Assembly (NCBI RefSeq): GCF_018398425.1
Contig: NZ_JADPMV010000001.1
Location: 1,612,001 to 1,676,000 of the forward strand
DNA length: 64,000 bases
Origin: Pseudomonas lalucatii
Lineage (GTDB): Bacteria; Pseudomonadota; Gammaproteobacteria; Pseudomonadales; Pseudomonadaceae
Direction: 5' to 3'
A program made the translations under genes and the position numbers. This document shows positions 27,070 to 35,904 of the stretch, piece by piece (position 1 is the stretch's first letter; each line of letters opens with the position of its first letter). Below the pieces are notes generated by a model. The model had not been told where the DNA came from and searched no databases. It saw only the letters and a list, made by a program, of their open reading frames with translations.

Positions 27070-27996
27070 ATGCGTCTGCGCCAGCTACTGGTCATCATAG
27101 ACCCCCAGCAAACCCGCCAGCCGGCCCTGGAGCGCGCCGCGTGGCTGGCGCACAAGTGCCAGGCGCAGCTGTACCTGCTGCTGGTCGAATACAGCGCCGC
27201 CCTGGACGCCAGCCGCTTCTTCGACAGTGCCCTGCAGACCAGGGCCCGCGCCGCGCTGCTCGAGCAACGCGGTACCTGGCTGGAGGAACTGGTCGCGCCG
27301 CTGCGCGCCGAGGGCCTGGAGCTGCACCTGGATGTGCGCTGGGGCAAGCCGCCCCATGCCCTGATCGAGGAGAAAGTGGCGGAGATGAGCCCGGACCTGG
27401 TGCTCAAGTCCATGGTCCACGACAACCTGTTGCAACGCCTGCTGCACAGCAACAGCTGTTGGCAGCTGGTACGCCACTGCCCCGTGCCGCTGTGGCTGGT
27501 GCAACCCGGCGAGTGGCAGGGACGCACGCTGTGCGCCGCACTCGATCCGTTGCACAGCGCCGACAAACCGGCGGCCCTGGACCACCAGCTGATCCGTGCG
27601 GCCATCGGCCTGGGCGAACAGCTCGGCCTGCAGGCCCATTACCTGCACTGTCACGCGCCACTGCCGCGCAGCCTGGTATTCGACGCCGAGCTGGTGAGCG
27701 ACTACGAGGACTATGTGCAGCGCAGCGCAGCGCAACACCGCGAGGCCTTCGAGCAGCTGCTCGGCCACTACCCCATCGCCCTGCCCGACACCCACCTGAT
27801 CGAGGGTTTCGCCGAGGAGGTCCTGCCGCGCTTCGTCGGCGAGCGGCAGATCGACCTGCTGCTGTTGGGCGCCATCGCCCGCGGCCATCTGGACACGGCG
27901 CTGATCGGCCATACCGCCGAGCGCATCCTGGAGAGCGTGAGCTGCGATCTGCTGATCCTGAAACCCGAGGAGCAAGGTAGTGCAGAGGAACGATGA
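27070..27996 (+). CDS. tandem universal stress protein (UspE-like)
   Basis: 308 aa from the ATG at 27070, where the sequence MRLRQLLVIIDPQQ begins a standard Usp strand; GGAG lies upstream at a short spacing, and ATGs 63 and 81 bases earlier are alternatives. Two Usp domains follow each other. The second ends in LLLLGAIARGHLDTALIGHTAERILESVSCDLLILKP, close to the G-x2-G-x9-G-(S/T) ATP-binding pattern. Cytoplasmic stress protein. It is 55 bases upstream of the pyruvate kinase gene in the same orientation. Confidence 0.88.
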   Translation: MRLRQLLVIIDPQQTRQPALERAAWLAHKCQAQLYLLLVEYSAALDASRFFDSALQTRARAALLEQRGTWLEELVAPLRAEGLELHLDVRWGKPPHALIEEKVAEMSPDLVLKSMVHDNLLQRLLHSNSCWQLVRHCPVPLWLVQPGEWQGRTLCAALDPLHSADKPAALDHQLIRAAIGLGEQLGLQAHYLHCHAPLPRSLVFDAELVSDYEDYVQRSAAQHREAFEQLLGHYPIALPDTHLIEGFAEEVLPRFVGERQIDLLLLGAIARGHLDTALIGHTAERILESVSCDLLILKPEEQGSAEER

Positions 27997-28051
27997 CTAC
28001 AGGGGGGCGCCGTAGTAGCCTCCCGGCCAGCTTCAATTCAGGAGTCTGCGC

Positions 28052-29503
28052 ATGACCTTTCGTCGTACCAAAATCGTCGCCACCCTCGGCCCGTCCAGCA
28101 ACTCGCCCGAAGTCCTCGAAAAACTCATCCTCGCCGGCCTCGATGTGGCCCGCCTGAACTTCTCCCACGGCACGCCGGACGAGCACAGGGCCCGCGCCCA
28201 GCTGGTCCGCGAGCTGGCCGCCAAGCACAGTCGCCACGTCGCCCTGCTCGGCGACCTGCAGGGACCGAAGATCCGCATCGCCAAGTTCGCCGGCAAGCGC
28301 ATCGAGCTCAAGGTCGGCGACCGCTTCACCTTCTCCACCAGCCATCCGCTGAGCGAGGGCAGCCAGACGATCGTCGGCATCGACTACCCGGACCTGGTCA
28401 AGGACTGCGGCGTGGGCGACGAGCTGCTGCTCGACGATGGCCGGGTGGTCATGCGCGTGACCAGCGCCACCGCCGACGCCCTGCACTGCGAGGTGCTGAT
28501 CGGCGGCCCGCTGTCCGACCACAAGGGCATCAACCGCCGCGGCGGCGGCCTGACCGCGCCGGCGCTGACCGAGAAGGACAAGGCCGACATCAAGCTGGCC
28601 GCGGAGATGGAACTGGACTACCTTGCGGTGTCCTTCCCGCGCGATGCCGCGGACATGGAATACGCCCGCCAGTTGCGCGACGAGGCCGGCGGCAGCGCCT
28701 GGCTGGTGGCCAAGATCGAGCGCGCCGAGGCGGTGGCCGACGACGAGACCCTCGACGGCCTGATCCGCGCCAGCGACGCGGTGATGGTCGCCCGCGGCGA
28801 CCTCGGCGTGGAGATCGGCGACGCCGAGCTGGTCGGCATCCAGAAGAAGATCATCCTGCACGCGCGCCGCCACAACAAGGCGGTGATCACCGCGACGCAG
28901 ATGATGGAGTCGATGATCCACAGTCCCATGCCGACCCGCGCCGAGGTCTCCGACGTGGCCAACGCCGTGCTCGACTACACCGACGCGGTGATGCTCTCGG
29001 CGGAAAGCGCCGCCGGCGCCTACCCGCTAGAGGCGGTGCAGGCCATGGCGCGCATCTGCCTCGGCGCGGAGAAGCACCCCACCAGCCAGCAGTCCAGCCA
29101 CCGCGTCGGCAAGACCTTCAACCGCTGCGACGAGAGCATCGCCCTGGCGGCCATGTACACCGCCAACCACTTCCCCGGGGTCAAGGCGATCATCGCCCTG
29201 ACCGAGAGTGGCTACACCCCGCTGATCATGTCGCGGATCCGCTCCGGCGTGCCGATCTTCGCCTTCTCCCCGCACCGCGCCACCCAGGCCCGGGCGGCGC
29301 TGTTCCGCGGCGTCTACACCGTGCCCTTCGACCCGGCCGCGCTGCCCCCGGAGCAGGTCAGCCAGGCGGCGGTCGACGAACTGCTGCGCCGCGGCGTGGT
29401 CGAGCCGGGTGACTGGGTCATCCTGACCAAGGGCGACAGCTACCACACCATCGGCGGCACCAACGGCATGAAGATGCTGCATGTCGGCGAAAAGCTGGTG
29501 TAG
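28052..29503 (+). CDS. pyk: pyruvate kinase
   Basis: 483 aa, full length. RRTKIVATLGPSS, ARLNFSHG, LGDLQGPKIR and the active-site AVMVARGDLGVEIG are the classical signatures. It converts phosphoenolpyruvate and ADP to pyruvate and ATP in the Entner-Doudoroff-based metabolism of pseudomonads. GGAG precedes the ATG; a strong terminator follows. Confidence 0.97.
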   Translation: MTFRRTKIVATLGPSSNSPEVLEKLILAGLDVARLNFSHGTPDEHRARAQLVRELAAKHSRHVALLGDLQGPKIRIAKFAGKRIELKVGDRFTFSTSHPLSEGSQTIVGIDYPDLVKDCGVGDELLLDDGRVVMRVTSATADALHCEVLIGGPLSDHKGINRRGGGLTAPALTEKDKADIKLAAEMELDYLAVSFPRDAADMEYARQLRDEAGGSAWLVAKIERAEAVADDETLDGLIRASDAVMVARGDLGVEIGDAELVGIQKKIILHARRHNKAVITATQMMESMIHSPMPTRAEVSDVANAVLDYTDAVMLSAESAAGAYPLEAVQAMARICLGAEKHPTSQQSSHRVGKTFNRCDESIALAAMYTANHFPGVKAIIALTESGYTPLIMSRIRSGVPIFAFSPHRATQARAALFRGVYTVPFDPAALPPEQVSQAAVDELLRRGVVEPGDWVILTKGDSYHTIGGTNGMKMLHVGEKLV

Positions 29504-29521
29504 TACCCGCCGCCACACGAC

Positions 29522-29549
29522 AAAGGCCGCTCGATGAGCGGCCTTTTCG
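29522..29549 (+). terminator. Rho-independent terminator after pyruvate kinase
   Basis: AAAGGCCGCTC (29522-29532) pairs with GAGCGGCCTTT (29536-29546), then a T-rich tail. Because of the A/T flanks it could also act on the opposite strand. Confidence 0.88.
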
Positions 29550-29617
29550 TTTGTCCGGCGCAGGGGGCCATGGGAGCTGCCGGCGGGCACAGCGCACTGC
29601 CCCCGACAGGTTGGCGC

Positions 29618-30391
29618 TTAAACGAACTGGGAAAAATCCGCCGGACGCCGCTGCATGAAGGCGCTCAGGGCCTCCATGGCTTCCGGGGAGCGCAGGCGCT
29701 GACCGAACAGGGCGCCCTCCTCCTCGATCACCCGGCGCAGCTCCTCGCGGCCCGGCGCGCGCATCAGGCGCTTGCTGTCCAGCACCGCCGAGGGCGCCAG
29801 GCGCTGGAAGCCCAGGGCCATCTCGCGGGCCCTGGCCAGGGTCGCCGCGCCGTCGTCCAGCAGCTGGTTGGCAATGCCCCAGGCCAGCGCCTGTTCGCCG
29901 CCGAAGCTCTCGCCCAGCAGCAGCAACTCGGCCGCCCGGGCATGCCCCAGCAGCCGCGGCAGGATCAGGCTGGAGCCGAACTCCGGGCACAGCCCCAGGT
30001 TGACGAAGGGCATCTTCAGCAGGGCATCGCGGCTGACGTAGACCAGGTCGCAGTGCAGCAGCAGGGTGGTGCCGATGCCCACCGCCGGGCCGCTGACCGC
30101 GGCCACCACCGGCTTGCTGAAATCGAACAGCGCCCGCATGAACCGGAACACCTCGCTGTCGGGCCCGCTCGGCGGCGCCTGGATGAAGTCGGCGACGTCG
30201 TTGCCGCTGGTGAAACAGGTCTCGCCTCCGGTCAGCAGCACGGCACGCACGCTGGCGTCCCGCTCGGCCTGCTGCAGGACCTCGGCCATCCGCCCGTACA
30301 TGGCGCGGGTCAGGGCATTCTTCTTGTCCAGGCGGTTGAGGCGCAGGGTCAGCAAGCCTTGCTCGCGCTCGACCAGCACATGTTCGCTCAT
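29618..30391 (-). CDS. enoyl-CoA hydratase/isomerase family protein
   Basis: 257 aa from the ATG at 30391 with GAGGAGGAG upstream. Crotonase-fold signatures: FTSGNDVADF (first oxyanion hole) and GPAVGIGTTLLLHCDLVY (second). GLCPEFGSSLILPRLLG provides the conserved acid near PE. Catalyses hydration or isomerisation of an enoyl-CoA; substrate not determined. It follows the ferredoxin-reductase gene in one likely operon with the GGDEF gene. Confidence 0.85.
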   Translation of the reverse strand: MSEHVLVEREQGLLTLRLNRLDKKNALTRAMYGRMAEVLQQAERDASVRAVLLTGGETCFTSGNDVADFIQAPPSGPDSEVFRFMRALFDFSKPVVAAVSGPAVGIGTTLLLHCDLVYVSRDALLKMPFVNLGLCPEFGSSLILPRLLGHARAAELLLLGESFGGEQALAWGIANQLLDDGAATLARAREMALGFQRLAPSAVLDSKRLMRAPGREELRRVIEEEGALFGQRLRSPEAMEALSAFMQRRPADFSQFV

Positions 30392-30422
30392 CGCTCCTCC
30401 TCGGGCAGCGCCGCCGGGGTCA

Positions 30423-31361
30423 TCACGCATGCGGCAGAAACAGATCGGCGAACACCTGGTTGCGCGGAACACCGGCCAGATACAGGCGCCGCGCGAAGGT
30501 ATCGACGCTGTGGGGCTGGCCGCAGAGTAAGGCCAGGGTCCTGCGCGAGACAAGGCGCAGTTCGGCCAAAGCCGCGGGCAACTGCGCCGCGCAGGTGTTG
30601 GCGACCTGCAGCTGCGGGTGTGCGGCGGCCAGGGCGGCCAGGCTCTCGGCGAGGTAATGCTCGGCGGCATCGTGGGCCAGATGCACGACCCGAATGGCCC
30701 CCTGATGCTCCTGGCGCAGCGCCTCGCGCAGGATGCCGTAGAGCGGCGCCAGGCCGGTGCCGGCGGCCAGCAGCCAGAGCGGCCGGGCCTGCCAGTCCGG
30801 GTCGTAATGCAGCGCGCCGCCGCGCAACTCGCCCAGGCGCAGGCTGTCGCCGGGCCGCATGGTCCGCGCCGCGTCGCTGAAGGCCCCGCTCTGCCGGCAG
30901 TCCAGGTGGAACTCCAGCCAGGGGTCCTCGCCGGGCAGGCTGGCCAGCGAATAGGGCCGGGCCACCCCGGCCTCGGTCCACAACACCAGATGCTGGCCGG
31001 CGCGGTAGTGCAACGGCCGCTGCGGGATCAGGCGCAGGCGCAGCACGCTGGGGCTGAGCCAGTCGCAGCTGTCGATGCGGGCCGGCCGGCCGTCGCGCAG
31101 GGGGTCGAACACCTCGAGCTGCAGATCGTCGACGACACGGCACTGACAGGCCAGGCGCCAGCCCTGGTCGCGGCTCCGTGCATCGAGCGCCCCCGGCTTG
31201 GCATCCAGCGGCTCGCCGTGCAGGCAGCGCACCAGGCAGGCATGGCAGCTGCCCGCACGGCAGCTGTAGGGCACGGCGACACCGCCCGCGAGCAAGGCAT
31301 CCAGCAGGTTGCAGGCAGGGCTGACGGCCAGGCGGCGCTCGCCTACCCGCAGTTCAGGCAT
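30423..31361 (-). CDS. 2Fe-2S ferredoxin fused to FAD/NAD reductase
   Basis: 312 aa. Residues 1-90 are a plant-type ferredoxin with CRAGSCHAC (CX4CX2C) and the fourth ligand in LACQC. The rest is a ferredoxin-NADP reductase unit with RPYSLAS (FAD) and a WLLAAGTGLAPLYGIL nucleotide site. This layout is that of phenol-hydroxylase/CMP-reductase type electron-transfer partners. The oxygenase it would serve is not in the window. Its start overlaps the GGDEF gene stop. Confidence 0.85.
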   Translation of the reverse strand: MPELRVGERRLAVSPACNLLDALLAGGVAVPYSCRAGSCHACLVRCLHGEPLDAKPGALDARSRDQGWRLACQCRVVDDLQLEVFDPLRDGRPARIDSCDWLSPSVLRLRLIPQRPLHYRAGQHLVLWTEAGVARPYSLASLPGEDPWLEFHLDCRQSGAFSDAARTMRPGDSLRLGELRGGALHYDPDWQARPLWLLAAGTGLAPLYGILREALRQEHQGAIRVVHLAHDAAEHYLAESLAALAAAHPQLQVANTCAAQLPAALAELRLVSRRTLALLCGQPHSVDTFARRLYLAGVPRNQVFADLFLPHA

Positions 31362-32481
31362 CGACGGCCTCCCAGGCCGCCGTGCAGCGGTTGCGCCCGC
31401 TGCGCTTGGCCTGGTACAGCGCCTGATCGGCGCGGTGCAGCGCCTCGTCCAGATCATCGTGCAGGGTCAACAGGGTCATTCCGACGGACAGACTCAGATC
31501 GTCCACCTTAACACCCATGGGCTCGGCCCGGCTGAAGGCATCGCGCAGGCGCTCGCAACAGGCGGCGAACTGCTCGCAGTCGGTGTTGGGCAGCAACAGC
31601 ACGAACTCCTCGCCGCCGTAGCGGGCGAGGATGTCGCCGTCGCGCAGGCAGGCCCGGGCGACGGTGGCGAAGGTCTGCAGTACCCGGTCCCCGGCGGCAT
31701 GGCCATGGACATCGTTGATGCGCTTGAAATGGTCCAGGTCGATCAGCGCCAGGCCGTGGTGGCGCCCGCCCTCCAGGGCCTCCAGCGCGCGGCTGGCCAG
31801 GCGCAGGAAGTGGCGGCGGTTGAACAGCCCGGTCAGCTCGTCCGTCGCCGCCAGGTCCTCCAGCTGGCGCATCATGCCGCGCAGGGTGTCCTGATGCGCC
31901 TGCAGGGCGAAGCGTCGCTGGCGCATGCGCCGGCGCAGGGCCTGCACATAACTGGCGAACAGGCTCAGCCAGACCAGTACCACCGCCAGGACGCTGATCT
32001 GCAGGATCGCCACCGCCGGGTCGGCCAGGCGCAGGCTGTACGCCTCGAACAGGTTCAGGCCGGCGAATCCGAAGAAGGCCAGCAGCGCGCAGCGCACGAA
32101 GACCCTGGGCTGCAGCTGGAACACGCCGAACAGCATGATCAGCGGGTAGATCACCAGCAGACTGCCGCGCCCCTGGTCGAACGCCGCCAGCAACAGCGTC
32201 AGCCAGACCAGGGCCACCAGTATCTGCGCCTCGGTCAGACTGGGGTCGCGAAAACGCAGGTTCTTGCCGGTACGAAACAGGATGAAGAAGCCCAGCTGAC
32301 TCAGCGCCACCAGGCCGCCGAACAGCAGGCCGGTGCCGGCTGGGGGCGGCAACAGGTCGTTGAGGAGCGCGACCGCGCACACGAGGGCGATCAGCGCATA
32401 GGTCGCCGCCGCCATGCCGAAGCGCTTTAGCAGCAAGCCTTTTAGCCTATGCTGAGTGACCCGCTGGCTGCTCGAGCTCAT
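31354..32481 (-). CDS. membrane diguanylate cyclase (GGDEF)
   Basis: 375 aa from the ATG at 32481 (an ATG at 32511 is also in frame; neither has a strong ribosome site). Five or six hydrophobic segments occupy about residues 20-190. The C-terminal domain carries the active-site GGEEF, and RDGD five residues upstream is an I-site (RxxD). It synthesises c-di-GMP at the membrane, with product inhibition expected. The stop codon overlaps the start of the next gene. Confidence 0.92.
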   Translation of the reverse strand: MSSSSQRVTQHRLKGLLLKRFGMAAATYALIALVCAVALLNDLLPPPAGTGLLFGGLVALSQLGFFILFRTGKNLRFRDPSLTEAQILVALVWLTLLLAAFDQGRGSLLVIYPLIMLFGVFQLQPRVFVRCALLAFFGFAGLNLFEAYSLRLADPAVAILQISVLAVVLVWLSLFASYVQALRRRMRQRRFALQAHQDTLRGMMRQLEDLAATDELTGLFNRRHFLRLASRALEALEGGRHHGLALIDLDHFKRINDVHGHAAGDRVLQTFATVARACLRDGDILARYGGEEFVLLLPNTDCEQFAACCERLRDAFSRAEPMGVKVDDLSLSVGMTLLTLHDDLDEALHRADQALYQAKRSGRNRCTAAWEAVDA

Positions 32482-32718
32482 GGGTTTATGGGCTCCATCC
32501 CATACTGGCATCTGGCCGTCACTCTACCCCTGTACCGGGCAAATGCCTAGCACCCGGCGGGCGATCAGCGACCGCCTTCGCCCCTGCTCGGGTGTCCCCT
32601 GCGTGCGCTGCGCGCTATACTGCCGCGCCTTTTTTAAGCGCCAAGTTACCTTGAAAGCCTGCGCCGGGTCGTGGTCCGGCGCCCCTCGCAGTTCCTGCCC
32701 TACAAAGGAGCGCCCAGC

Positions 32719-34242
32719 ATGACCGTGATCAAGCAAGACGACCTGATCCAGAGCGTCGCCGACGCCCTGCAGTTCATCTCCTACTACCACCCCGTGGACT
32801 TCATCCAGGCCATGCACGAGGCCTACCTCAAGGAGGAGTCCCCGGCCGCGCGCGATTCCATGGCGCAGATCCTGATCAACTCGCGCATGTGCGCCACCGG
32901 TCACCGGCCGATCTGCCAGGACACCGGCATCGTCACCGTGTTCATCCGCGTCGGCATGGACGTGCGCTGGGACGGCGCGACCATGAGCGTCGACGACATG
33001 ATCAACGAGGGCGTGCGCCGCGCCTACAACCTGCCGGAGAACGTCCTGCGCGCCTCGATCCTGGCCGACCCGGCAGGCGCGCGCAAGAACACCAAGGACA
33101 ACACGCCGGCGGTGATCCACTACTCCATCGTCCCCGGCGACAAGGTCGAGGTGGACGTCGCGGCCAAGGGCGGCGGCTCGGAGAACAAGTCGAAGATGGC
33201 CATGCTCAACCCCTCCGACTCCATCGTCGACTGGGTGCTCAAGACCGTGCCGACCATGGGCGCCGGCTGGTGCCCGCCGGGCATGCTCGGCATCGGCATC
33301 GGCGGCACCGCGGAGAAAGCCGCGGTGATGGCCAAGGAAGTGCTGATGGAGTCCATCGACATCCACGAGCTCAAGGCCCGCGGCCCGCAGAACCGTATCG
33401 AGGAGCTGCGCCTGGAGCTGTTCGACAAGGTCAACCAGCTGGGCATCGGCGCCCAGGGCCTGGGCGGCCTGACCACGGTGCTCGACGTCAAGATCATGGA
33501 CTACCCGACCCATGCCGCGTCCCTGCCGGTGTGCATGATCCCCAACTGCGCCGCCACCCGCCACGCCCACTTCGTGCTGGACGGCAGCGGCCCGGCCGAA
33601 CTGGAGGCGCCGGATCTGTCCGCCTACCCGGACATCGTCTGGGAAGCCGGGCCGAGCGCGCGCCGGGTGAACCTGGACACCCTCACCCCGGAAGAGGTGC
33701 AGAGCTGGCAGCCGGGCGAGACCGTGCTGCTCAACGGCAAGATGCTCACCGGCCGCGACGCCGCGCACAAGCGCATGGTCGACATGCTCAACAAGGGCGA
33801 GCAACTGCCGGTGGACCTCAAGGGCCGCTTCATCTACTACGTCGGCCCGGTCGATCCGGTCGGCGACGAAGTGGTCGGCCCGGCCGGCCCGACCACCGCC
33901 ACGCGGATGGACAAGTTCACCCGGCAGATCCTCGAAAGCACCGGCCTGCTCGGCATGATCGGCAAGTCCGAGCGCGGTCCCATCGCCATCGAGGCGATCA
34001 AGGACAACAAGGCCGTGTACCTGATGGCCGTCGGCGGCGCCGCCTACCTGGTGGCCCAGGCCATCAAGAAGTCCAAGGTGCTGGCCTTCGCCGAGCTGGG
34101 CATGGAAGCCATCTACGAGTTCGAGGTCAAGGACATGCCGGTGACCGTGGCGGTCGACACCAACGGCGAGTCGGTGCACATCACCGGCCCGGCGATCTGG
34201 AACAAGAAGATCGCCGAAAGCCTGGCGGTGGAAGTGAAGTAA
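32719..34242 (+). CDS. fumA: class I fumarate hydratase
   Basis: 507 aa from the ATG at 32719 with AAGGAG upstream. The fumarase class I alpha and beta domains are fused in one chain. Conserved cysteines are in GHRPICQDTG, GAGWCPPGMLG and CMIPNCAATRHAHF, the usual ligands of the [4Fe-4S] cluster. It interconverts fumarate and malate in the TCA cycle. A TATACT-type -10 near 32616 is a plausible promoter. A perfect-stem terminator follows. Confidence 0.95.
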   Translation: MTVIKQDDLIQSVADALQFISYYHPVDFIQAMHEAYLKEESPAARDSMAQILINSRMCATGHRPICQDTGIVTVFIRVGMDVRWDGATMSVDDMINEGVRRAYNLPENVLRASILADPAGARKNTKDNTPAVIHYSIVPGDKVEVDVAAKGGGSENKSKMAMLNPSDSIVDWVLKTVPTMGAGWCPPGMLGIGIGGTAEKAAVMAKEVLMESIDIHELKARGPQNRIEELRLELFDKVNQLGIGAQGLGGLTTVLDVKIMDYPTHAASLPVCMIPNCAATRHAHFVLDGSGPAELEAPDLSAYPDIVWEAGPSARRVNLDTLTPEEVQSWQPGETVLLNGKMLTGRDAAHKRMVDMLNKGEQLPVDLKGRFIYYVGPVDPVGDEVVGPAGPTTATRMDKFTRQILESTGLLGMIGKSERGPIAIEAIKDNKAVYLMAVGGAAYLVAQAIKKSKVLAFAELGMEAIYEFEVKDMPVTVAVDTNGESVHITGPAIWNKKIAESLAVEVK

Positions 34243-34266
34243 GCGGCCCACGCCCACCACCACCCC

Positions 34267-34298
34267 GCTCAGCCCGGCCCAGTGCCGGGCTGAGCGTT
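34267..34298 (+). terminator. hairpin terminator after fumarase gene
   Basis: 12-bp perfect stem (34267-34278 with 34284-34295) and a short GTTTC tail; the weak U-run lowers confidence. Confidence 0.7.
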
Positions 34299-34335
34299 TC
34301 TGCCGTCCGGCCAAGCCGCCGCCCGTGGGGCGTGC

Positions 34336-35904
34336 CTAGGCCTGGGCGTACTCCTGCTCCACCTCCTCGAGGAAGGCCGCCACCACGCGCGGGTCGAACT
34401 GCTTGCCGCTGCGCGAACGGATATAGTCCAGCGAGTCGGCCAGGGACCAGGGCTCCTTGTAGGGGCGCCGGTGCATCAGCGCGTCGAACACGTCGACCAC
34501 CGCGACGATGCGCGCCGAGAGGGGAATCTCCTCGCCCTTCAGGCCCTGGGGGTAGCCGTTGCCATCGAAGTGCTCGTGGTGGCCGCCGGCGATCTCCGCG
34601 CCGATCGACAGGTAGCTCTGCCCCTCCACCATGCGCGCCGAACGCTGCAGGATGGCCGCGCCGATGCTGGCGTGGCGGCGCATCACCTCGCGCTGCGCCT
34701 GGTCATGCACCCCGGGCTTGAACAGCACCAGGTCGGGGGTGGCGACCTTGCCGACGTCGTGGAGGATGCTGGCCATGCCGACCAGCTCGAGGAAACGCGG
34801 CGTCAGCTGATCGGGGTAGTCGCCGCGCGCGGCCATGCGCCGGGCCGTGCGCGCGGTCCAGCGTTCGACGCGCAGCACGTGATCGCCGGTGTCGCAGTCG
34901 CGGTACTCGGCCAGGTCGGCCAGGGCCACCACAGTCGCCTCCTGCGCGCGAGTCATCTGCAGGTGATGATGGAGGTTGTCGAAGGCCGAGGCGATGCGGC
35001 TGCAGAACACCTCCAGCAGGTCCTTGTCGACCTCGGTCAGCGGCCAGGGCGGGGTGAAGTACAGGAGGAACTCGTGACGGGTCTGGGTCGGGATGTAGAG
35101 CACCTCGTTGGGATAGGCATAGAGGCTCTGGCGCGTCTCTATGGCCCGCAGCATCAGCGGGTAGGCCGGATGGTCCTCATCCAGCTCGTCGTGCCGGGCC
35201 GTCTCGGCGAAGCTGCCGGTGGCGCCGAGCACCTGCAGGGCGACCGAGCCCGAGCCGGCGCCGCGGCGCACGCAGAGGATGCCGTGGGTGCCGACGTCGA
35301 GGATGGCGCCGATCTGCGCCAGCACGCCGGAGGCGAACTCGCGTAGCGAGTGGATCTGGTAGAGGTTGGCCGAGCCCTCGAGGATCTTGCTCAGACCCTG
35401 GCGGCTGCGCTCGATGGCCACCAGGCTCTCGTAGGCGCGCAGGGAGGAGATGACCGTGGTGTAGAGCTTCTGCAGGGTCAGCTCGGTCTTGGCTTTGTAG
35501 TCGTTGATGTCGTAGGCGACTATCACCTCCTGCTCGGGCGCCTGCCCCGGCTGGCCGGTGCGCAGGACGATACGCACCAGCGAGTTGCCCAGTTCCTCGC
35601 GCACCCGCTGCACCAGGCGCAGGCCGGCATCCTCGGTCTCCATCACCACGTCGAGCAGGGTCAGGGCGATATCCGGCTGGTCGCGCAGCAGGGCGAAGCC
35701 CTCCGCGCCGCTATAGGCGCTGAGCAACTCCAGCTTGCGCCCCTTGTACTCGACGTCGCGCAGGGCCAACTGGGTGACCCGGTGCACATCCGGCTCATCG
35801 TCGATGATCAGCAGCCGCCACGGCATTTCACAGTGCAATACCGCCGGTTCGGCGCTGTCGTCGATCAGCCAGTCGTCCTCGTCGTAGGCCTGTTCTTTGC
35901 TCAC
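34336..35904 (-). CDS. response regulator with DUF3369 and HD-GYP domains
   Basis: 522 aa. REC domain (about 25-155; phospho-acceptor in TLLDVVME), a central DUF3369 region, and an HD-GYP domain with HDVGK, a later GHHEHFDGNGYPQGL and ARIVAVVDVFDAL. HD-GYP domains hydrolyse c-di-GMP; the output would be c-di-GMP turnover in response to the partner kinase. Its ATG overlaps the stop of the histidine kinase gene by four bases, so it is the cognate regulator. Confidence 0.93.
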   Translation of the reverse strand: MSKEQAYDEDDWLIDDSAEPAVLHCEMPWRLLIIDDEPDVHRVTQLALRDVEYKGRKLELLSAYSGAEGFALLRDQPDIALTLLDVVMETEDAGLRLVQRVREELGNSLVRIVLRTGQPGQAPEQEVIVAYDINDYKAKTELTLQKLYTTVISSLRAYESLVAIERSRQGLSKILEGSANLYQIHSLREFASGVLAQIGAILDVGTHGILCVRRGAGSGSVALQVLGATGSFAETARHDELDEDHPAYPLMLRAIETRQSLYAYPNEVLYIPTQTRHEFLLYFTPPWPLTEVDKDLLEVFCSRIASAFDNLHHHLQMTRAQEATVVALADLAEYRDCDTGDHVLRVERWTARTARRMAARGDYPDQLTPRFLELVGMASILHDVGKVATPDLVLFKPGVHDQAQREVMRRHASIGAAILQRSARMVEGQSYLSIGAEIAGGHHEHFDGNGYPQGLKGEEIPLSARIVAVVDVFDALMHRRPYKEPWSLADSLDYIRSRSGKQFDPRVVAAFLEEVEQEYAQA

